From NCBI GenBank assembly GCA_964445745.1, contig CAYULU010000012.1, forward strand, positions 1 through 42,844: 42,844 nucleotides of DNA. The letters run 5' to 3'. Position 1 is the stretch's first letter. Each line of letters opens with the position of its first letter. This document shows positions 16,191-25,645 of the stretch, piece by piece. The notes under the pieces are model-generated. The model worked only from the letters and a program-made list of their open reading frames with translations, was not told the DNA's origin and searched no databases. A program made the translations under genes and the position numbers. The DNA comes from UBA1443 sp964445745 (lineage in GTDB: Bacteria > Omnitrophota > Omnitrophia > Omnitrophales > Aquincolibacteriaceae).

Positions 16191-16811
16191 TTATTCCAGG
16201 GGCTCTGCATGGAAATGAACCCCCGCGGGAATTTCGCCTGGCGGGTCTTCCTGTCTCCATAGGGGGTTTGAACTGAGATCATGAATTAAGTAGACTGCTT
16301 CGGAAGGATTGCCGGCTGCCCGACGAACTTTTCTGATGTGGCTGGCCTGCCCCGTTTTATCAGGATGAATAATCTCGACATGGGTCTGGATTTCTATTTT
16401 TCCCCAATCAGCAGGTGCCCGCTTATGGAGCACGGCAAAAATTTGTCCATAGCAAACAAGAGATTTATGCTCAGGTCCGAGGTCCCGGGAATGGTTGATC
16501 AAAAGCGAGCTGTACTCCTGCGCTCTGAAATGCCGGATTCCTTCCCGCATGTTAACGCTGAGAACATCGAGACCAAATAATCCTGACAGGCTACTTTGGG
16601 CAAGGGCGACCGCATAACCAATCAAATCCTGAAAAGATTTCCAGGTAACTTTTTCTTCTGCGGATACAACGGATGAAAGGAAAAAAGGCTGTACCGACTG
16701 CTCTCGACAGACGGTAAACTTCAGGAGCTTGGGAGCGACAGTCCCCTGATATGCGATGGTATCGAATTGTGGCATCGCGGAAAAAATTCGGGCACGAAGA
16801 AACGAATTCAC
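16191..16811 (-). CDS. Unknown protein of the his cluster (206 aa)
   Basis: I do not recognise this family. The GTG start at 16811 overlaps the hisF stop (GTGA), implying coupling; an in-frame ATG 12 codons later is the alternative. It is soluble, with no signal peptide or membrane helix, and rather rich in His, Arg and aromatic residues. Notable segments are GYAVALAQSSLSGLFGLDVLSV in the middle, VLHKRAPADWGKIEIQTHVE, and a C-terminal half with WRQEDPPGEIPAGVHFHAEP. The composition and overlap argue that it is a real gene. Because it ends the his cluster before a fresh promoter, a role in histidine metabolism or regulation is possible but not shown. Confidence 0.65.
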   Translation of the reverse strand: MNSFLRARIFSAMPQFDTIAYQGTVAPKLLKFTVCREQSVQPFFLSSVVSAEEKVTWKSFQDLIGYAVALAQSSLSGLFGLDVLSVNMREGIRHFRAQEYSSLLINHSRDLGPEHKSLVCYGQIFAVLHKRAPADWGKIEIQTHVEIIHPDKTGQASHIRKVRRAAGNPSEAVYLIHDLSSNPLWRQEDPPGEIPAGVHFHAEPLE

Positions 16812-17566
16812 AACCGGACGGAAATGCCTTTATTTTTTAAAAATGTTTTAGCCTCGGGAATCGTGTAATCACCAAAATGAAAAATAGAGGCGGCAAGGCA
16901 GGCGTCAGCCTTGCCGCGAGAAAATCCCTGATAGAGGTGCTCCAGGTTCCCGACACCACCGGAGGCAATCACCGGGATTCGGAGGGAGTCTGATATCCGG
17001 CTTGTCAAATCAAGGTCATAGCCATTCTGAGTACCATCACAATCCATGCTGGTAAGAAGAATTTCACCCGCGCCAAGTTTTTCCGCCTTTTTTGCCCATC
17101 CGATGGCGTCCAGTCCGGTTGGTTGGCGGCCGCCATGAGTGTAAACCCCCCAGCGGTTCTTCCCTTCCCGCTTTGCATCGATCGCGACCACAATACATTG
17201 ACGGCCAAATCGTTGACTCGCCCGATCGATCAATTTAGGATTTTTGATAGCCGCCGTATTGATGGAAACCTTGTCACAACCGGTACGCAACAGTTCCCGG
17301 ATATCGGAAAGGGACGTAATACCACCGCCGACTGTAAACGGTATAAAAATGGTCGCCGCCACTTTTTCGGCGATTTGAATCATGGTCCGACGTTTTTCAT
17401 GCGAAGCAGTGATATCGAGAAACACAAGTTCGTCTGCTTTTTGCCGATCATAGGCTAGCGCACACTCGACAGGATCGCCGGCATCCTTCAGAGAAACAAA
17501 CTTGACACCCTTAACCACGCGCCCTCGGTCAACATCCAGACACGGAATAATTCTTTTTGCAAACAT
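16808..17566 (-). CDS. hisF: Imidazole glycerol phosphate synthase, cyclase subunit
   Basis: 252 aa TIM barrel. The catalytic D11 (CLDVDRGRVVKG) and the second Asp in TSMDCDGTQNGYDLDL are present, and phosphate-binding loops VGGGIT and ASGGVGNLEH are clear. With HisH it converts PRFAR plus ammonia to IGP and AICAR. It starts one base after the stop of the small membrane-protein gene and overlaps the next gene by GTGA. Confidence 0.98.
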   Translation of the reverse strand: MFAKRIIPCLDVDRGRVVKGVKFVSLKDAGDPVECALAYDRQKADELVFLDITASHEKRRTMIQIAEKVAATIFIPFTVGGGITSLSDIRELLRTGCDKVSINTAAIKNPKLIDRASQRFGRQCIVVAIDAKREGKNRWGVYTHGGRQPTGLDAIGWAKKAEKLGAGEILLTSMDCDGTQNGYDLDLTSRISDSLRIPVIASGGVGNLEHLYQGFSRGKADACLAASIFHFGDYTIPEAKTFLKNKGISVRL

Positions 17567-17567
17567 A

Positions 17568-17972
17568 TCAAAGCGTCATCTGGTTGTTTTCGAACTGTTT
17601 GAGGACATGAATTGCAGCCGTTCCCAACGCTGCGATGTGGGACATCACGGCCAATAGTAGTGTCAGAATCACTAATCCTGCCAACCCGGCTTCATAAAGT
17701 GAAAAAGTTTTGAAGTCGACGGTTTGCCAGATAAACGTGGCTAAAAGAAGCGAAACGACAAACAGGAGCCACCCCCCCAAGGATCGTTTGACGTAGGCCT
17801 TTTTGATCTCCTGGTACCACTTCGAATTGAGGGATTTTGCCCGCTTGATGAATGGATGAAAATAAACCCCACGGATCATCAAAAAAAGCAAAAGATCCAT
17901 AATCCCGAGAACAGCCCAGGACCATGTTCGCTGAGTGAGTATCGTTGAGCAGAAGTTATTAAGTTCGTTCAT
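17568..17972 (-). CDS. Unknown three-helix membrane protein between hisA and hisF
   Basis: 134 aa, not recognised. Three hydrophobic segments are evident at about residues 18-38, 64-83 and 95-117, with a basic loop (KRAKSLNSKWYQEIKKAYVKR) between the first two that should be cytoplasmic. There are no metal or catalytic motifs and no cleavable signal peptide. Its ATG overlaps the hisA stop (ATGA) and it ends one base before hisF, so it is expressed with the his enzymes. The coupling argues against a spurious frame. It could be a transporter fragment, a membrane tether or an unrelated passenger; no function is assigned. Confidence 0.7.
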   Translation of the reverse strand: MNELNNFCSTILTQRTWSWAVLGIMDLLLFLMIRGVYFHPFIKRAKSLNSKWYQEIKKAYVKRSLGGWLLFVVSLLLATFIWQTVDFKTFSLYEAGLAGLVILTLLLAVMSHIAALGTAAIHVLKQFENNQMTL

Positions 17973-18712
17973 GGACGCTCTCCTTGTTGGGCGTTGGCGA
18001 TCGCTTGAAACGCCTGTGTCAAAGTGAATTTTTTTTCGTAAAGAGCTTTCCCAATGATGGCTCCTTCAAAATTCGGGGCGCTGATCGTTCGACATTTTTC
18101 TAGATCCTGAAGTGTCCCGATCCCTCCGGAAAGAATCACCCGGGCTTTCGTTTGAGAAAGTACTTCTTCCAGTTTCCTGAAATTCGGGCCTTCCAGCACA
18201 CCATCTTTATCGATATCAGTGCAAATCACCGTTTGCACGCCAAGTCGATCACATTGAACAAGCGCATCCGCGAGATTCATATTTCCATCCCGCGTCCAGC
18301 CTGAAGTTTTCACAAATCCCCCGCGGACGTCCAGCCCCACGGCCAATCGATCCGCGAACTGGCGGACACATTGTTCCAGAAAAACAGGTTCCAGAGCTCT
18401 TGTCCCCAAAACCACTCGAGCTACTCCGAGATCCAGAATGCGCCGGATGCTATCCATGTCCCGGAGACCGCCGCCGCACTGGACATGAGCTTTTACCGAT
18501 TGACAAATTATCGAGACCCACCGGTCGTTCGACAGGACTCCGGTTTTGGCACCTTCCAGATCCACCACGTGGATCCATTGAGCACCGGCCGATTCCCATT
18601 CCTTTGCGATCTGACCCGGGTTATTCGAATAAATAGTGCAGGTATTAAAGTCACCCTGTGTCAGCCGCACCACTTTCCCTTGATAAAGATCAATGGCTGG
18701 ATAAAGATTCAT
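17969..18712 (-). CDS. hisA: ProFAR isomerase (HisA)
   Basis: 247 aa from the ATG at 18712, just downstream of hisH; the frame continues to 18793, but those residues lie in hisH and are not family-like. D8 (YPAIDLYQGKVVRL) and the second catalytic Asp in CTDIDKDGVLEGPN are present, with phosphate loops QCGGGLRD and LSGGIGTLQD. It isomerises ProFAR to PRFAR. Confidence 0.97.
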   Translation of the reverse strand: MNLYPAIDLYQGKVVRLTQGDFNTCTIYSNNPGQIAKEWESAGAQWIHVVDLEGAKTGVLSNDRWVSIICQSVKAHVQCGGGLRDMDSIRRILDLGVARVVLGTRALEPVFLEQCVRQFADRLAVGLDVRGGFVKTSGWTRDGNMNLADALVQCDRLGVQTVICTDIDKDGVLEGPNFRKLEEVLSQTKARVILSGGIGTLQDLEKCRTISAPNFEGAIIGKALYEKKFTLTQAFQAIANAQQGERP

Positions 18713-18716
18713 CGTT

Positions 18717-19322
18717 TCACCATCGTATGAAGTTCGCGAGTAACTTAAGTCCCGTTGCCTGACTTTTTTCGGGGTGAAATTGCGTCGCCGCAATTTGATC
18801 GTTTCCGATCACTGCCGCAAAATCCCTGCCCGCATAACGGGAAGTGGCCTTTGTGATTTTTTTTAATTGAGGCTCACCATAAAACGAGTGAACGAAATAG
18901 AAATAATCTCCACTGCAAATCCCCTTAAGAAGGGGATGTTTACCGGTGATTTGAATATCATTCCAACCCATGTGGGGGATCTTTTCACGAGCCGAGCGAA
19001 ATTGCCGGACCTTGCCCGATAAAAACCCAAGGCCTTTGATGCCCGGAGCCTCTTCGCTTGTCTCAAATAAAAGTTGCAGTCCCAGACATACCCCTAAAAG
19101 TTTGGCACCTTTTGTAATTGCATTCGCAAGTGGCTCGACAAAGTTCCGGTTCTTCAGTTCACACATCGCATCCCCGAAGGCGCCCACGCCCGGCAGGATG
19201 ATTTTTTTTGAACCTTTTAATTGGGAACCGGTGACAGCAAAACGGCATCGCGCCCCGACATGGGCCATCGCTTTCGAAACACTACGCAGATTTCCCATCC
19301 CATAGTCAATAATTGTAATCAT
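18717..19322 (-). CDS. hisH: Imidazole glycerol phosphate synthase, glutamine amidotransferase subunit
   Basis: 201 aa class I amidotransferase with nucleophile C79 in GVCLGLQLLFE and the His-Glu pair in TQFHPEKSQ; the N-terminus IIDYGMGNLRSV is typical. It delivers ammonia to HisF. It lies 31 bases after hisB and four bases before hisA. Confidence 0.97.
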   Translation of the reverse strand: MITIIDYGMGNLRSVSKAMAHVGARCRFAVTGSQLKGSKKIILPGVGAFGDAMCELKNRNFVEPLANAITKGAKLLGVCLGLQLLFETSEEAPGIKGLGFLSGKVRQFRSAREKIPHMGWNDIQITGKHPLLKGICSGDYFYFVHSFYGEPQLKKITKATSRYAGRDFAAVIGNDQIAATQFHPEKSQATGLKLLANFIRW

Positions 19323-19353
19323 TGAGAGATCTCAAAATTTAAAATTGGAGGCG

Positions 19354-19950
19354 CTAAAGTTTCCCCTTGGTCGAGGGAATACCCTTGACCCGAGGATCCC
19401 GCGTCACAGCCATGTCCAACGTTTTTGCGAGGGCTTTGAAAATCCCTTCGATAATGTGATGGGTGTCTTCCCCGGCAAGTACCCCGATGTGCATATTGAT
19501 GCCAGCGTGCTGGCAAAACGAGCGGAGAAAATCAGCCGCATCATCCAGGGTATATTTCGATTGACGGGTCAGACGTACGCCCGGGAATTTTTTGAGGTAA
19601 AGCGAGGGTCGGCCCGAAATATCCAGTGTACAACGGATTAAGGCCTCGTCCATCGGGACAGCAAATGACCCGTAACGACGAATTCCATTTTTATTTCCGA
19701 GCGCTTTTGCGAGGGCTTGTCCGAGGGCAATTCCGGTATCCTCATTGGTATGATGAATATCAACTTCCAAATCCCCTTGCGCCTTAAGCTTGAGGTCCAG
19801 TAGACCGTGTTTGGCGAGGAGCGTTAACATGTGATCGAGAAAAGGGATTCCCGTTTGGACGGAAGACTGACCTTTGCCATCAATTGTCAGGACGACCGTA
19901 ATATCGGTTTCTGAAGTTTTTCGCTTAAGGCGCGCTGAACGTTTCTTCAT
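19354..19950 (-). CDS. hisB: Imidazoleglycerol-phosphate dehydratase
   Basis: 198 aa, monofunctional (no histidinol phosphatase domain). Mn-binding signatures HHTNEDTGIALGQAL and AGEDTHHIIEGIFKALAK are complete; FLDHMLTLLAKHG is also typical. Its ATG overlaps the hisD stop (ATGA). It dehydrates IGP to imidazole-acetol phosphate. Confidence 0.97.
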   Translation of the reverse strand: MKKRSARLKRKTSETDITVVLTIDGKGQSSVQTGIPFLDHMLTLLAKHGLLDLKLKAQGDLEVDIHHTNEDTGIALGQALAKALGNKNGIRRYGSFAVPMDEALIRCTLDISGRPSLYLKKFPGVRLTRQSKYTLDDAADFLRSFCQHAGINMHIGVLAGEDTHHIIEGIFKALAKTLDMAVTRDPRVKGIPSTKGKL

Positions 19951-21212
19951 AGAGGATTTTTCTCCTTCTCCGGTTCCGGTGTATTCTTGACCAGACGTGC
20001 TTCAAGGGAAATTCGGTGTAGGTATAATCCTTCCATTTCCGTAAGTTTTTGCACATGTTCTTTAGAGGCTTCCAGAGCTTCCGGCGTATACCGAATCGTC
20101 TGTGAACTTTTGATAAAAGTTGATGCGCTGAGCGGGGAAAAATAACGTGCAGTACCTCCTGTCGGCAAGACGTGACTGGGTCCCGCGTAATAGTCGCCGA
20201 TCACAGCCGGAGAATAAGGACCGATAAAAATGGCGCCCGCGTGGCGAATGGATTTTTGAACTTTTTCCGGATCTTCAGTCATGATTTCAAGGTGCTCCGC
20301 CGCAATTTCGTTGGCTACCTCGCAAGCCTCAGTCACCGATTTAACCTGAATAATGATGCCACTGTCGATTCGGGAACGCATAATATCCGTGAGTTTCTTG
20401 GAACTGGAAATAAGATAGCCGATTCCTCCATTATGCTCGGTTTGAGCCAGCAAATCGCAAGTAACAAAGTCAGGATTGGCAGTCTGGTCTGCAATGATGG
20501 CAACTTCACTAGGTCCTGCCACCATGTCAATATCAACAAACCCGTACACTTGACGTTTAGCTTCCGTGACATAGGCGTTTCCCGGGCCCACGATCTTGTC
20601 GACTTTGGAAATGGTTTTGGTTCCGAAGGCCATTGCCCCGATAGCCTGGACACCTCCCACCCGGTAGATCTCATTGACGCCCAGCAGGTTTGCCACCGCC
20701 AGAATATGAGGATCAATGTCCCCTGTATCTCGACGAGGCGGAGTGCAAATAACGATTTGCTTGACACCGGCAACCCTGGCCGGGATGACCGTCATGTAGA
20801 CTGTGGAAACAAGAGGCGCGGTGCCCGCCGGGATATAAATCCCCACTCGCTCGTGGGCCGAATATTGTTTTCCGAGACAAACCCCGTGCTGTCCGGGAAC
20901 CTCAAAGGAACGGTTCAGTTCTTTTTCATAGTAGCCCCGGACATTTTCCGTAATTTTTTTTAACAGAGGAACGAATTGAACCCGGATTTTCTCGAAAGCG
21001 CGATTAATGTCACCTTGTGTCACAGCAATTCTCTTGAGAGAAAGATCCACCGCGTCAAATTCCCGGGTGTATCGGCGCAACGCCAGATCCCCCGACTGGC
21101 GGACTTCAGCCAGAATGCGGTTCACCTTTTTAAAAATCTTGGTATCAAAGTAGGATGCGTAATCGCGAGGGATTTTTCTTTGCGCCTGTTTGTCCCAGTT
21201 AATCACTTGCAT
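19947..21212 (-). CDS. hisD: Histidinol dehydrogenase
   Basis: 421 aa. Zinc and catalytic residues are recognisable: Q and H in LLAQTEHN (commonly LLAQAEHD), EH in AAEHLEI, D in IGDYYAGPSHVLPTGG, and the late His in LYLHRISLEAR. NAD-binding GPGNAYVTEAKRQ and IDMVAGPSE are intact. It oxidises histidinol to histidine, the last two steps. It begins two bases after alaS. hisG, hisC and hisE are not in the window. Confidence 0.97.
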   Translation of the reverse strand: MQVINWDKQAQRKIPRDYASYFDTKIFKKVNRILAEVRQSGDLALRRYTREFDAVDLSLKRIAVTQGDINRAFEKIRVQFVPLLKKITENVRGYYEKELNRSFEVPGQHGVCLGKQYSAHERVGIYIPAGTAPLVSTVYMTVIPARVAGVKQIVICTPPRRDTGDIDPHILAVANLLGVNEIYRVGGVQAIGAMAFGTKTISKVDKIVGPGNAYVTEAKRQVYGFVDIDMVAGPSEVAIIADQTANPDFVTCDLLAQTEHNGGIGYLISSSKKLTDIMRSRIDSGIIIQVKSVTEACEVANEIAAEHLEIMTEDPEKVQKSIRHAGAIFIGPYSPAVIGDYYAGPSHVLPTGGTARYFSPLSASTFIKSSQTIRYTPEALEASKEHVQKLTEMEGLYLHRISLEARLVKNTPEPEKEKNPL

Positions 21213-21214
21213 AA

Positions 21215-23833
21215 TTAAAAGCCCTGTTCGATGAGATAACGTTCAATGAGGCCTTCGATCTGATTGCGCTCAGCAAGAAACTGACCTTGATCAGCTCCTC
21301 CGCCCTGAACAAAATCAGGCCGTCCTCCCCCGGTTACCTGCAGGAGTGCAGATAGCCTACCAAAAAGAACCTTCATATCAAAGGATGAATTCTTGAGATC
21401 ATTCGAGCGTCCCGCCAGGACACTCAGTTTTCCATCACGGGCCGAAGCGATCACGAAGATCATCCGGGCGCCACTACTGCGGAGGTGATCGGAAATGTTT
21501 CTGAGCATGTTAATGTCTGAATCCCTGATCCATTGAACCAGAACCTCGTGACCTCTCAGATTTTTTGCGGTTGTCACTATCTGTTTTATGTCAAAATCGG
21601 CCGTCCCGCTTTGAGAGCCCAAGTTTTTTTGTTTTTTGAGAGTCTCTTGCAGTTTTGCAAGACGCATCGGGATATCTGCAGTGCCCACTTTAAGCATTCT
21701 CGCAATTTCGGCAAGTTGTTGCTGTGTGGAGTGGACATGGCGTAATGCTTCGAGACCGGTCGTCGCTTCAATGCGCCGAACCCCGCTTGCCACGGAAGAT
21801 TCCGAGAGGATCAGAAAAAGCCCGATCTCTCCGGTTCTCGAGCAATGGGTCCCTCCACAAAGCTCTTTACTAAAATCGGGCACATCAATCATTCGAACCG
21901 TATCTCCATACTTATCGCCAAAGAAAGCAAGAGCCCCTTCTTTTTTAGCCTGCTCAAGTTTTTTCTCGATCTTGTGAACTTCTCGATCCTCGAGAATGCG
22001 CTCATTCACCGTCATTTCAATCGCGGCGATCTCCTGGGTGTCAAGCGAGCGGCCAAACGAATAATCAAACCGCAAGCGGTCCGGCGCAACCAGGGAGCCA
22101 AGTTGGCGAACAGATACTCCGAGATGGTGACGAAGCGCTGCATGCAAGAGATGGGTTGCGGTATGATTTCGCATGATGGCCGCTCGGCGGAGAGAATCAA
22201 CCTTAGCCTCAACGGTTCCTCCGGTTTCAAGGTTTCCACGAAGAATTTCCCCCTGATGCAAAAAATATTTATCAAGTTTCTTCACGTCTGTAACTTTCAT
22301 TGTGACTGTCTGGGACTCGAGAATTCCTTGATCCCCGAGTTGGCCACCGCTTTCAGCATAAAAAGGTGTTTGATCGAGAATCACTGTGACCTTTCGTCCG
22401 TCACATTGAAACCAAAGAATTTGGGCATTTGTGGTCAGCGTTTCATATCCTGAAAACCGGGTCCCGGGAAGATGAGACGGAATTTTTTCAAGTTCCGACT
22501 TCGAAAAAATGTCACCTGAAATCTTGCTCGACTCTTTGGATCTCAACCGTTGATTCTCCATCAGTTTTTCGACCCCTTCATGATCAATCGAGATATTCTT
22601 TTCTTCAGCGATCATGCGGGTCAATTCTTCCGGGAACCCATAAGTATCATAAAGCTCAAATACCGACTGGGCGGAGAGAACTGTCCGTCCTTCTCGCTGG
22701 TGCTCCACGATAGTTTCTGTAAGAATTTTAAGTCCGCTTTCGAGAGTTTTTAAAAAACGTTCTTCTTCTTGCTTGATGACCATCCGCACATTTTCTTTGG
22801 CGTCCAGAAGCTCTGGATAGGCGGATTTCATAGCGGTCAGAATCCCGTCCATAGCCTGAAAAAGAAAGGGGTGTTTGACCTTTGGACTAAGCTGATGTGC
22901 CTGCCAAATAGCACGACGAATCAGCTTTCGGACAACATAACCGCGCCCTTCATTCGAGGGAACAACACCGTCCGAAATCGAAAATACAATGGCCCGAAGG
23001 TGATCCGCAATGCAATAAAGAGGTTTCGTTCCAGATCCAGCTGACGTTAGTCCAAGAGCCTTTAAGATTGCATTGTGGACAGGCTGAAAGGAATCAATCT
23101 CAAAATTGGAAGTCTTCCCTTGCAAAACACAGGCCAGCCGCTCAAGTCCCATTCCGGTATCGATGTTTTGTGTGGCAAGGGGCTCAAGCCGTCCGCCGTC
23201 TTTGCGGTCAAATTGGGTAAACACCAAATTCCATATTTCGGTAAATTTCCCGGACGAATCCACAGGGGTGCCTTGTATCGATGGATTTTGGTCAAAGTAG
23301 ATTTCCGAACACGGGCCGCAGGGGCCGTTAGGTCCTTCTTTAGGCGCATTGGCCGGCCAAAAGTTTGAAGCATCCCCACATCGGTAGATCCAACCCTCAG
23401 GCAAACCAATCTTCTGATGCCAGATTTCAAAAGACTCCCGGTCATTCTCGTGAACGGTCACACGAAGGCGTTCTGCCGGAATCTTCAACGACGAGGTCAA
23501 AAATTCCCAGGCCCATGTTATCGCTTCTTGCTTAAAGTAGTCCCCAAACGAAAAATTTCCGAGCATTTCAAAAAAGGAATGATGGTAGGGGGTCCTACCA
23601 ACCTCGTCAAGATCGCCCGTCCGGAGGCATTTCTGACTGGTCACAGCCCTTTTCATGTCTTTTTTGACCCCAAGAAAGTATTCCTTGAACTGGTTCATTC
23701 CTGCCCCAGTAAAAAGCAGAGAGGGATCATTCTGCGGGACAAGGGAATCACTTGATACAACCGAGTGTCCTTTGGAAGCAAAAAAATCGATAAACGTTTT
23801 TCGAATGAAATCGACTGAATACTGGGAGTTCAT
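21215..23833 (-). CDS. alaS: Alanyl-tRNA synthetase
   Basis: 872 aa, full length. The class II core shows RKTFIDFFASKGH, the motif 2 region, and GMGLERLACVLQG. The editing domain has the zinc residues NHTATHLLH and CGGTHCSRTGEIG, and a C-terminal DHHA1-like domain ends the chain with GGGRPDFVQGGG. It charges tRNA-Ala and clears mischarged Ser or Gly. The recA-recX-alaS order is common in bacteria. It starts three bases after recX. Confidence 0.98.
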   Translation of the reverse strand: MNSQYSVDFIRKTFIDFFASKGHSVVSSDSLVPQNDPSLLFTGAGMNQFKEYFLGVKKDMKRAVTSQKCLRTGDLDEVGRTPYHHSFFEMLGNFSFGDYFKQEAITWAWEFLTSSLKIPAERLRVTVHENDRESFEIWHQKIGLPEGWIYRCGDASNFWPANAPKEGPNGPCGPCSEIYFDQNPSIQGTPVDSSGKFTEIWNLVFTQFDRKDGGRLEPLATQNIDTGMGLERLACVLQGKTSNFEIDSFQPVHNAILKALGLTSAGSGTKPLYCIADHLRAIVFSISDGVVPSNEGRGYVVRKLIRRAIWQAHQLSPKVKHPFLFQAMDGILTAMKSAYPELLDAKENVRMVIKQEEERFLKTLESGLKILTETIVEHQREGRTVLSAQSVFELYDTYGFPEELTRMIAEEKNISIDHEGVEKLMENQRLRSKESSKISGDIFSKSELEKIPSHLPGTRFSGYETLTTNAQILWFQCDGRKVTVILDQTPFYAESGGQLGDQGILESQTVTMKVTDVKKLDKYFLHQGEILRGNLETGGTVEAKVDSLRRAAIMRNHTATHLLHAALRHHLGVSVRQLGSLVAPDRLRFDYSFGRSLDTQEIAAIEMTVNERILEDREVHKIEKKLEQAKKEGALAFFGDKYGDTVRMIDVPDFSKELCGGTHCSRTGEIGLFLILSESSVASGVRRIEATTGLEALRHVHSTQQQLAEIARMLKVGTADIPMRLAKLQETLKKQKNLGSQSGTADFDIKQIVTTAKNLRGHEVLVQWIRDSDINMLRNISDHLRSSGARMIFVIASARDGKLSVLAGRSNDLKNSSFDMKVLFGRLSALLQVTGGGRPDFVQGGGADQGQFLAERNQIEGLIERYLIEQGF

Positions 23834-23836
23834 GGC

Positions 23837-24334
23837 TTATTGCAGACCGTCAGCTTCAGGATCCTTGGTGAGTTCGTCCAGGACCTCATGCACGACTTGA
23901 AAGTCATACCCTTTCCTGATTAAATGATCAAAAAGTTTTTTTCTTCGTTTTTTGGCATCGAAAGATTGAAGTCCCGTCCATTTGAGACGGGCTTGTTCCA
24001 AGGCTCTCTCTTTCTCGTCCGTTTCTGTTAATGAATTCAGGATTTCTTTCCGGATGGGCTCCTGAATGCCGTGACGTTTCAGCTCAAATGCAATTTTGTA
24101 TTTTCCGGATAATTTCCCATGAATTAGCTGACGGGTCAAATTATTAGCGTAAACCTTATCGTCAATCAGGCCCTGTTCGCCTAGCTCGGTAAGAGCAAAG
24201 CGAACCGCTTCAGGAGGATACCCTTTGGAATGCAACTTGTCCTCGATCTCGTGTCCGCTTTTAGGACTGGCTGCGAGCAACCGAAGAGCCGCGATAATTG
24301 CCTGTTTGGATGGTTCATCCGGCGGCTGCACCAT
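23837..24334 (-). CDS. recX: RecX regulatory protein
   Basis: 165 aa from the ATG at 24334, ten bases after the recA stop; a longer frame reaches 24409 inside recA and is less likely. RecX three-helix repeats are visible: ALRLLAASPKSGHEIEDKLHSKGYPPEAVRFAL, then KIAFELKRHGIQEPI and KLFDHLIRKGYDFQVVHEVL. RecX inhibits RecA filament extension. No clear Shine-Dalgarno is seen, so translation may depend on recA. Confidence 0.88.
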   Translation of the reverse strand: MVQPPDEPSKQAIIAALRLLAASPKSGHEIEDKLHSKGYPPEAVRFALTELGEQGLIDDKVYANNLTRQLIHGKLSGKYKIAFELKRHGIQEPIRKEILNSLTETDEKERALEQARLKWTGLQSFDAKKRRKKLFDHLIRKGYDFQVVHEVLDELTKDPEADGLQ

Positions 24335-24344
24335 AATGCGGCAG

Positions 24345-25412
24345 TCAGTTTTCCGCGCCGACAGTCGCGGTTTCGCCCGCAGCAACCTTCTCGAGAATTC
24401 TTCGTTCAATCTCTTCGAGCAGTTTGGGATTTTCTTTTAGAAAAAGACGGGCGGCATCCTTCCCTTGCCCAACCTTTTCATTGTTGAAAGAAAGCCAGGC
24501 GCCTGATTTTTCGATCACGCCATACAGAGTTCCAAGTTCCACGATATTGGACGAACGCGAAATGCCCTCCGAGAAAAGAATGTCAAACTCCGCCTGACGG
24601 AAAGGCGCCGCCACCTTATTTTTGACAATCTTGACTCGTACGCGGTTACCGACGATTTCATCGCCTCGCTTAAGACTTGCAATCCTGCGAATGTCAATTC
24701 GCATGGAGGCGTAGAACTTGAGCGCCTTTCCACCTGGTGTTGTTTCAGGGTTCCCGAACATCACGCCGATTTTTTCACGAAGCTGATTGATAAAAATAAT
24801 ACAAGTCTTCGACTTACTGATAATCGCCGTCAGCTTTCTCATCGCCTGCGACATCAAGCGAGCTTGCAACCCCATCTGTGCTTGCCCCATCTCGCCTTCA
24901 ATCTCGGCCTTAGGAACCAACGCGGCGACAGAATCGACAACGATAAGATCCACCGCATTGGATCGTACAAGCATTTCAGCAATCTGAAGTCCCTGCTCCC
25001 CCGAGTCGGGTTGCGAGATCAGCAGATCATCGACCTTTACGCCAATTTTTTGTGCGTAAACGGGATCCAGTGCATGTTCGGCATCAATAAAGGCCGCGAC
25101 TCCCCCCTGAGCCTGAATACGAGCGATGACGTTGAGGGTCAGCGTGGTTTTCCCGCTGGATTCAGGACCGTAAATTTCTACAATTCGTCCCCGAGGGATT
25201 CCTCCAATCCCGGTTGCAATATCAAGACTGAGCGCTCCGGTTGGAATGGGCACAACATTTTCATGACGGGAATCGCCCAGCTTCATAATGGCGCCTTTCC
25301 CAAATTGTTTTTCGATTTGGGAAAGTGCAAGTTCAAGCGCCTTTTCCTTATCCCCCGCTACTTTTTTGGGGTCGGGTACGGATTTTTCTGTTTTTTTTCG
25401 TTCGGTTGCCAT
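24345..25412 (-). CDS. recA: Recombinase RecA
   Basis: 355 aa. Walker A GPESSGKTT (residues 82-90), Walker B LIVVDSVAAL, loop 1 EGEMGQAQMGLQARLMSQAMRKL, and loop 2 FGNPETTPGGKALKFYASMRIDIRR are all canonical. It forms filaments on single-stranded DNA for recombination and the SOS response. A strong AAAGGAG precedes the ATG. No LexA box of the CTGT-N8-ACAG or GAAC-N4-GTTC type is visible upstream. Confidence 0.99.
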   Translation of the reverse strand: MATERKKTEKSVPDPKKVAGDKEKALELALSQIEKQFGKGAIMKLGDSRHENVVPIPTGALSLDIATGIGGIPRGRIVEIYGPESSGKTTLTLNVIARIQAQGGVAAFIDAEHALDPVYAQKIGVKVDDLLISQPDSGEQGLQIAEMLVRSNAVDLIVVDSVAALVPKAEIEGEMGQAQMGLQARLMSQAMRKLTAIISKSKTCIIFINQLREKIGVMFGNPETTPGGKALKFYASMRIDIRRIASLKRGDEIVGNRVRVKIVKNKVAAPFRQAEFDILFSEGISRSSNIVELGTLYGVIEKSGAWLSFNNEKVGQGKDAARLFLKENPKLLEEIERRILEKVAAGETATVGAEN

Positions 25413-25615
25413 AAGTCATTCTCCTTTGTCAATTCCCCTGCCGCCATACTCACTCAGCAAAGCTTCTGGGGACAACTACACTTCCATGGACTCAATAGAA
25501 CATTTTTAAACAAGAATTTTGTCCTGCCTGAGAAACGGCGATTCTATCGGCCGGTTCACTTTCTGTAAAGATTATTCCCCACCGTAAACCTTCTTTTGTG
25601 AATTTCATATAATAA

Positions 25616-25645
25616 ATAATATATATGATTTATAAGAAAAGTCAA
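25616..25645 (-). promoter_or_regulatory. Putative promoter for recA with a long leader
   Basis: On the minus strand TTGACT (25645-25640) is followed after 18 bases by TATTAT (25621-25616), inside a strongly A/T-rich tract, directly after the plsY stop. The start would be near 25609, leaving about 197 bases of untranslated leader to recA. The leader (25413-25609) contains only small dyads (for example CGAT-AGA-ATCG near 25550) and no open frame of note. Confidence 0.5.

Noticed and set aside
20172..20963. 263-codon plus-strand open frame opposite hisD
   Set aside because: It is antisense to a complete, well-conserved hisD and shows no recognisable domain or ribosome site.
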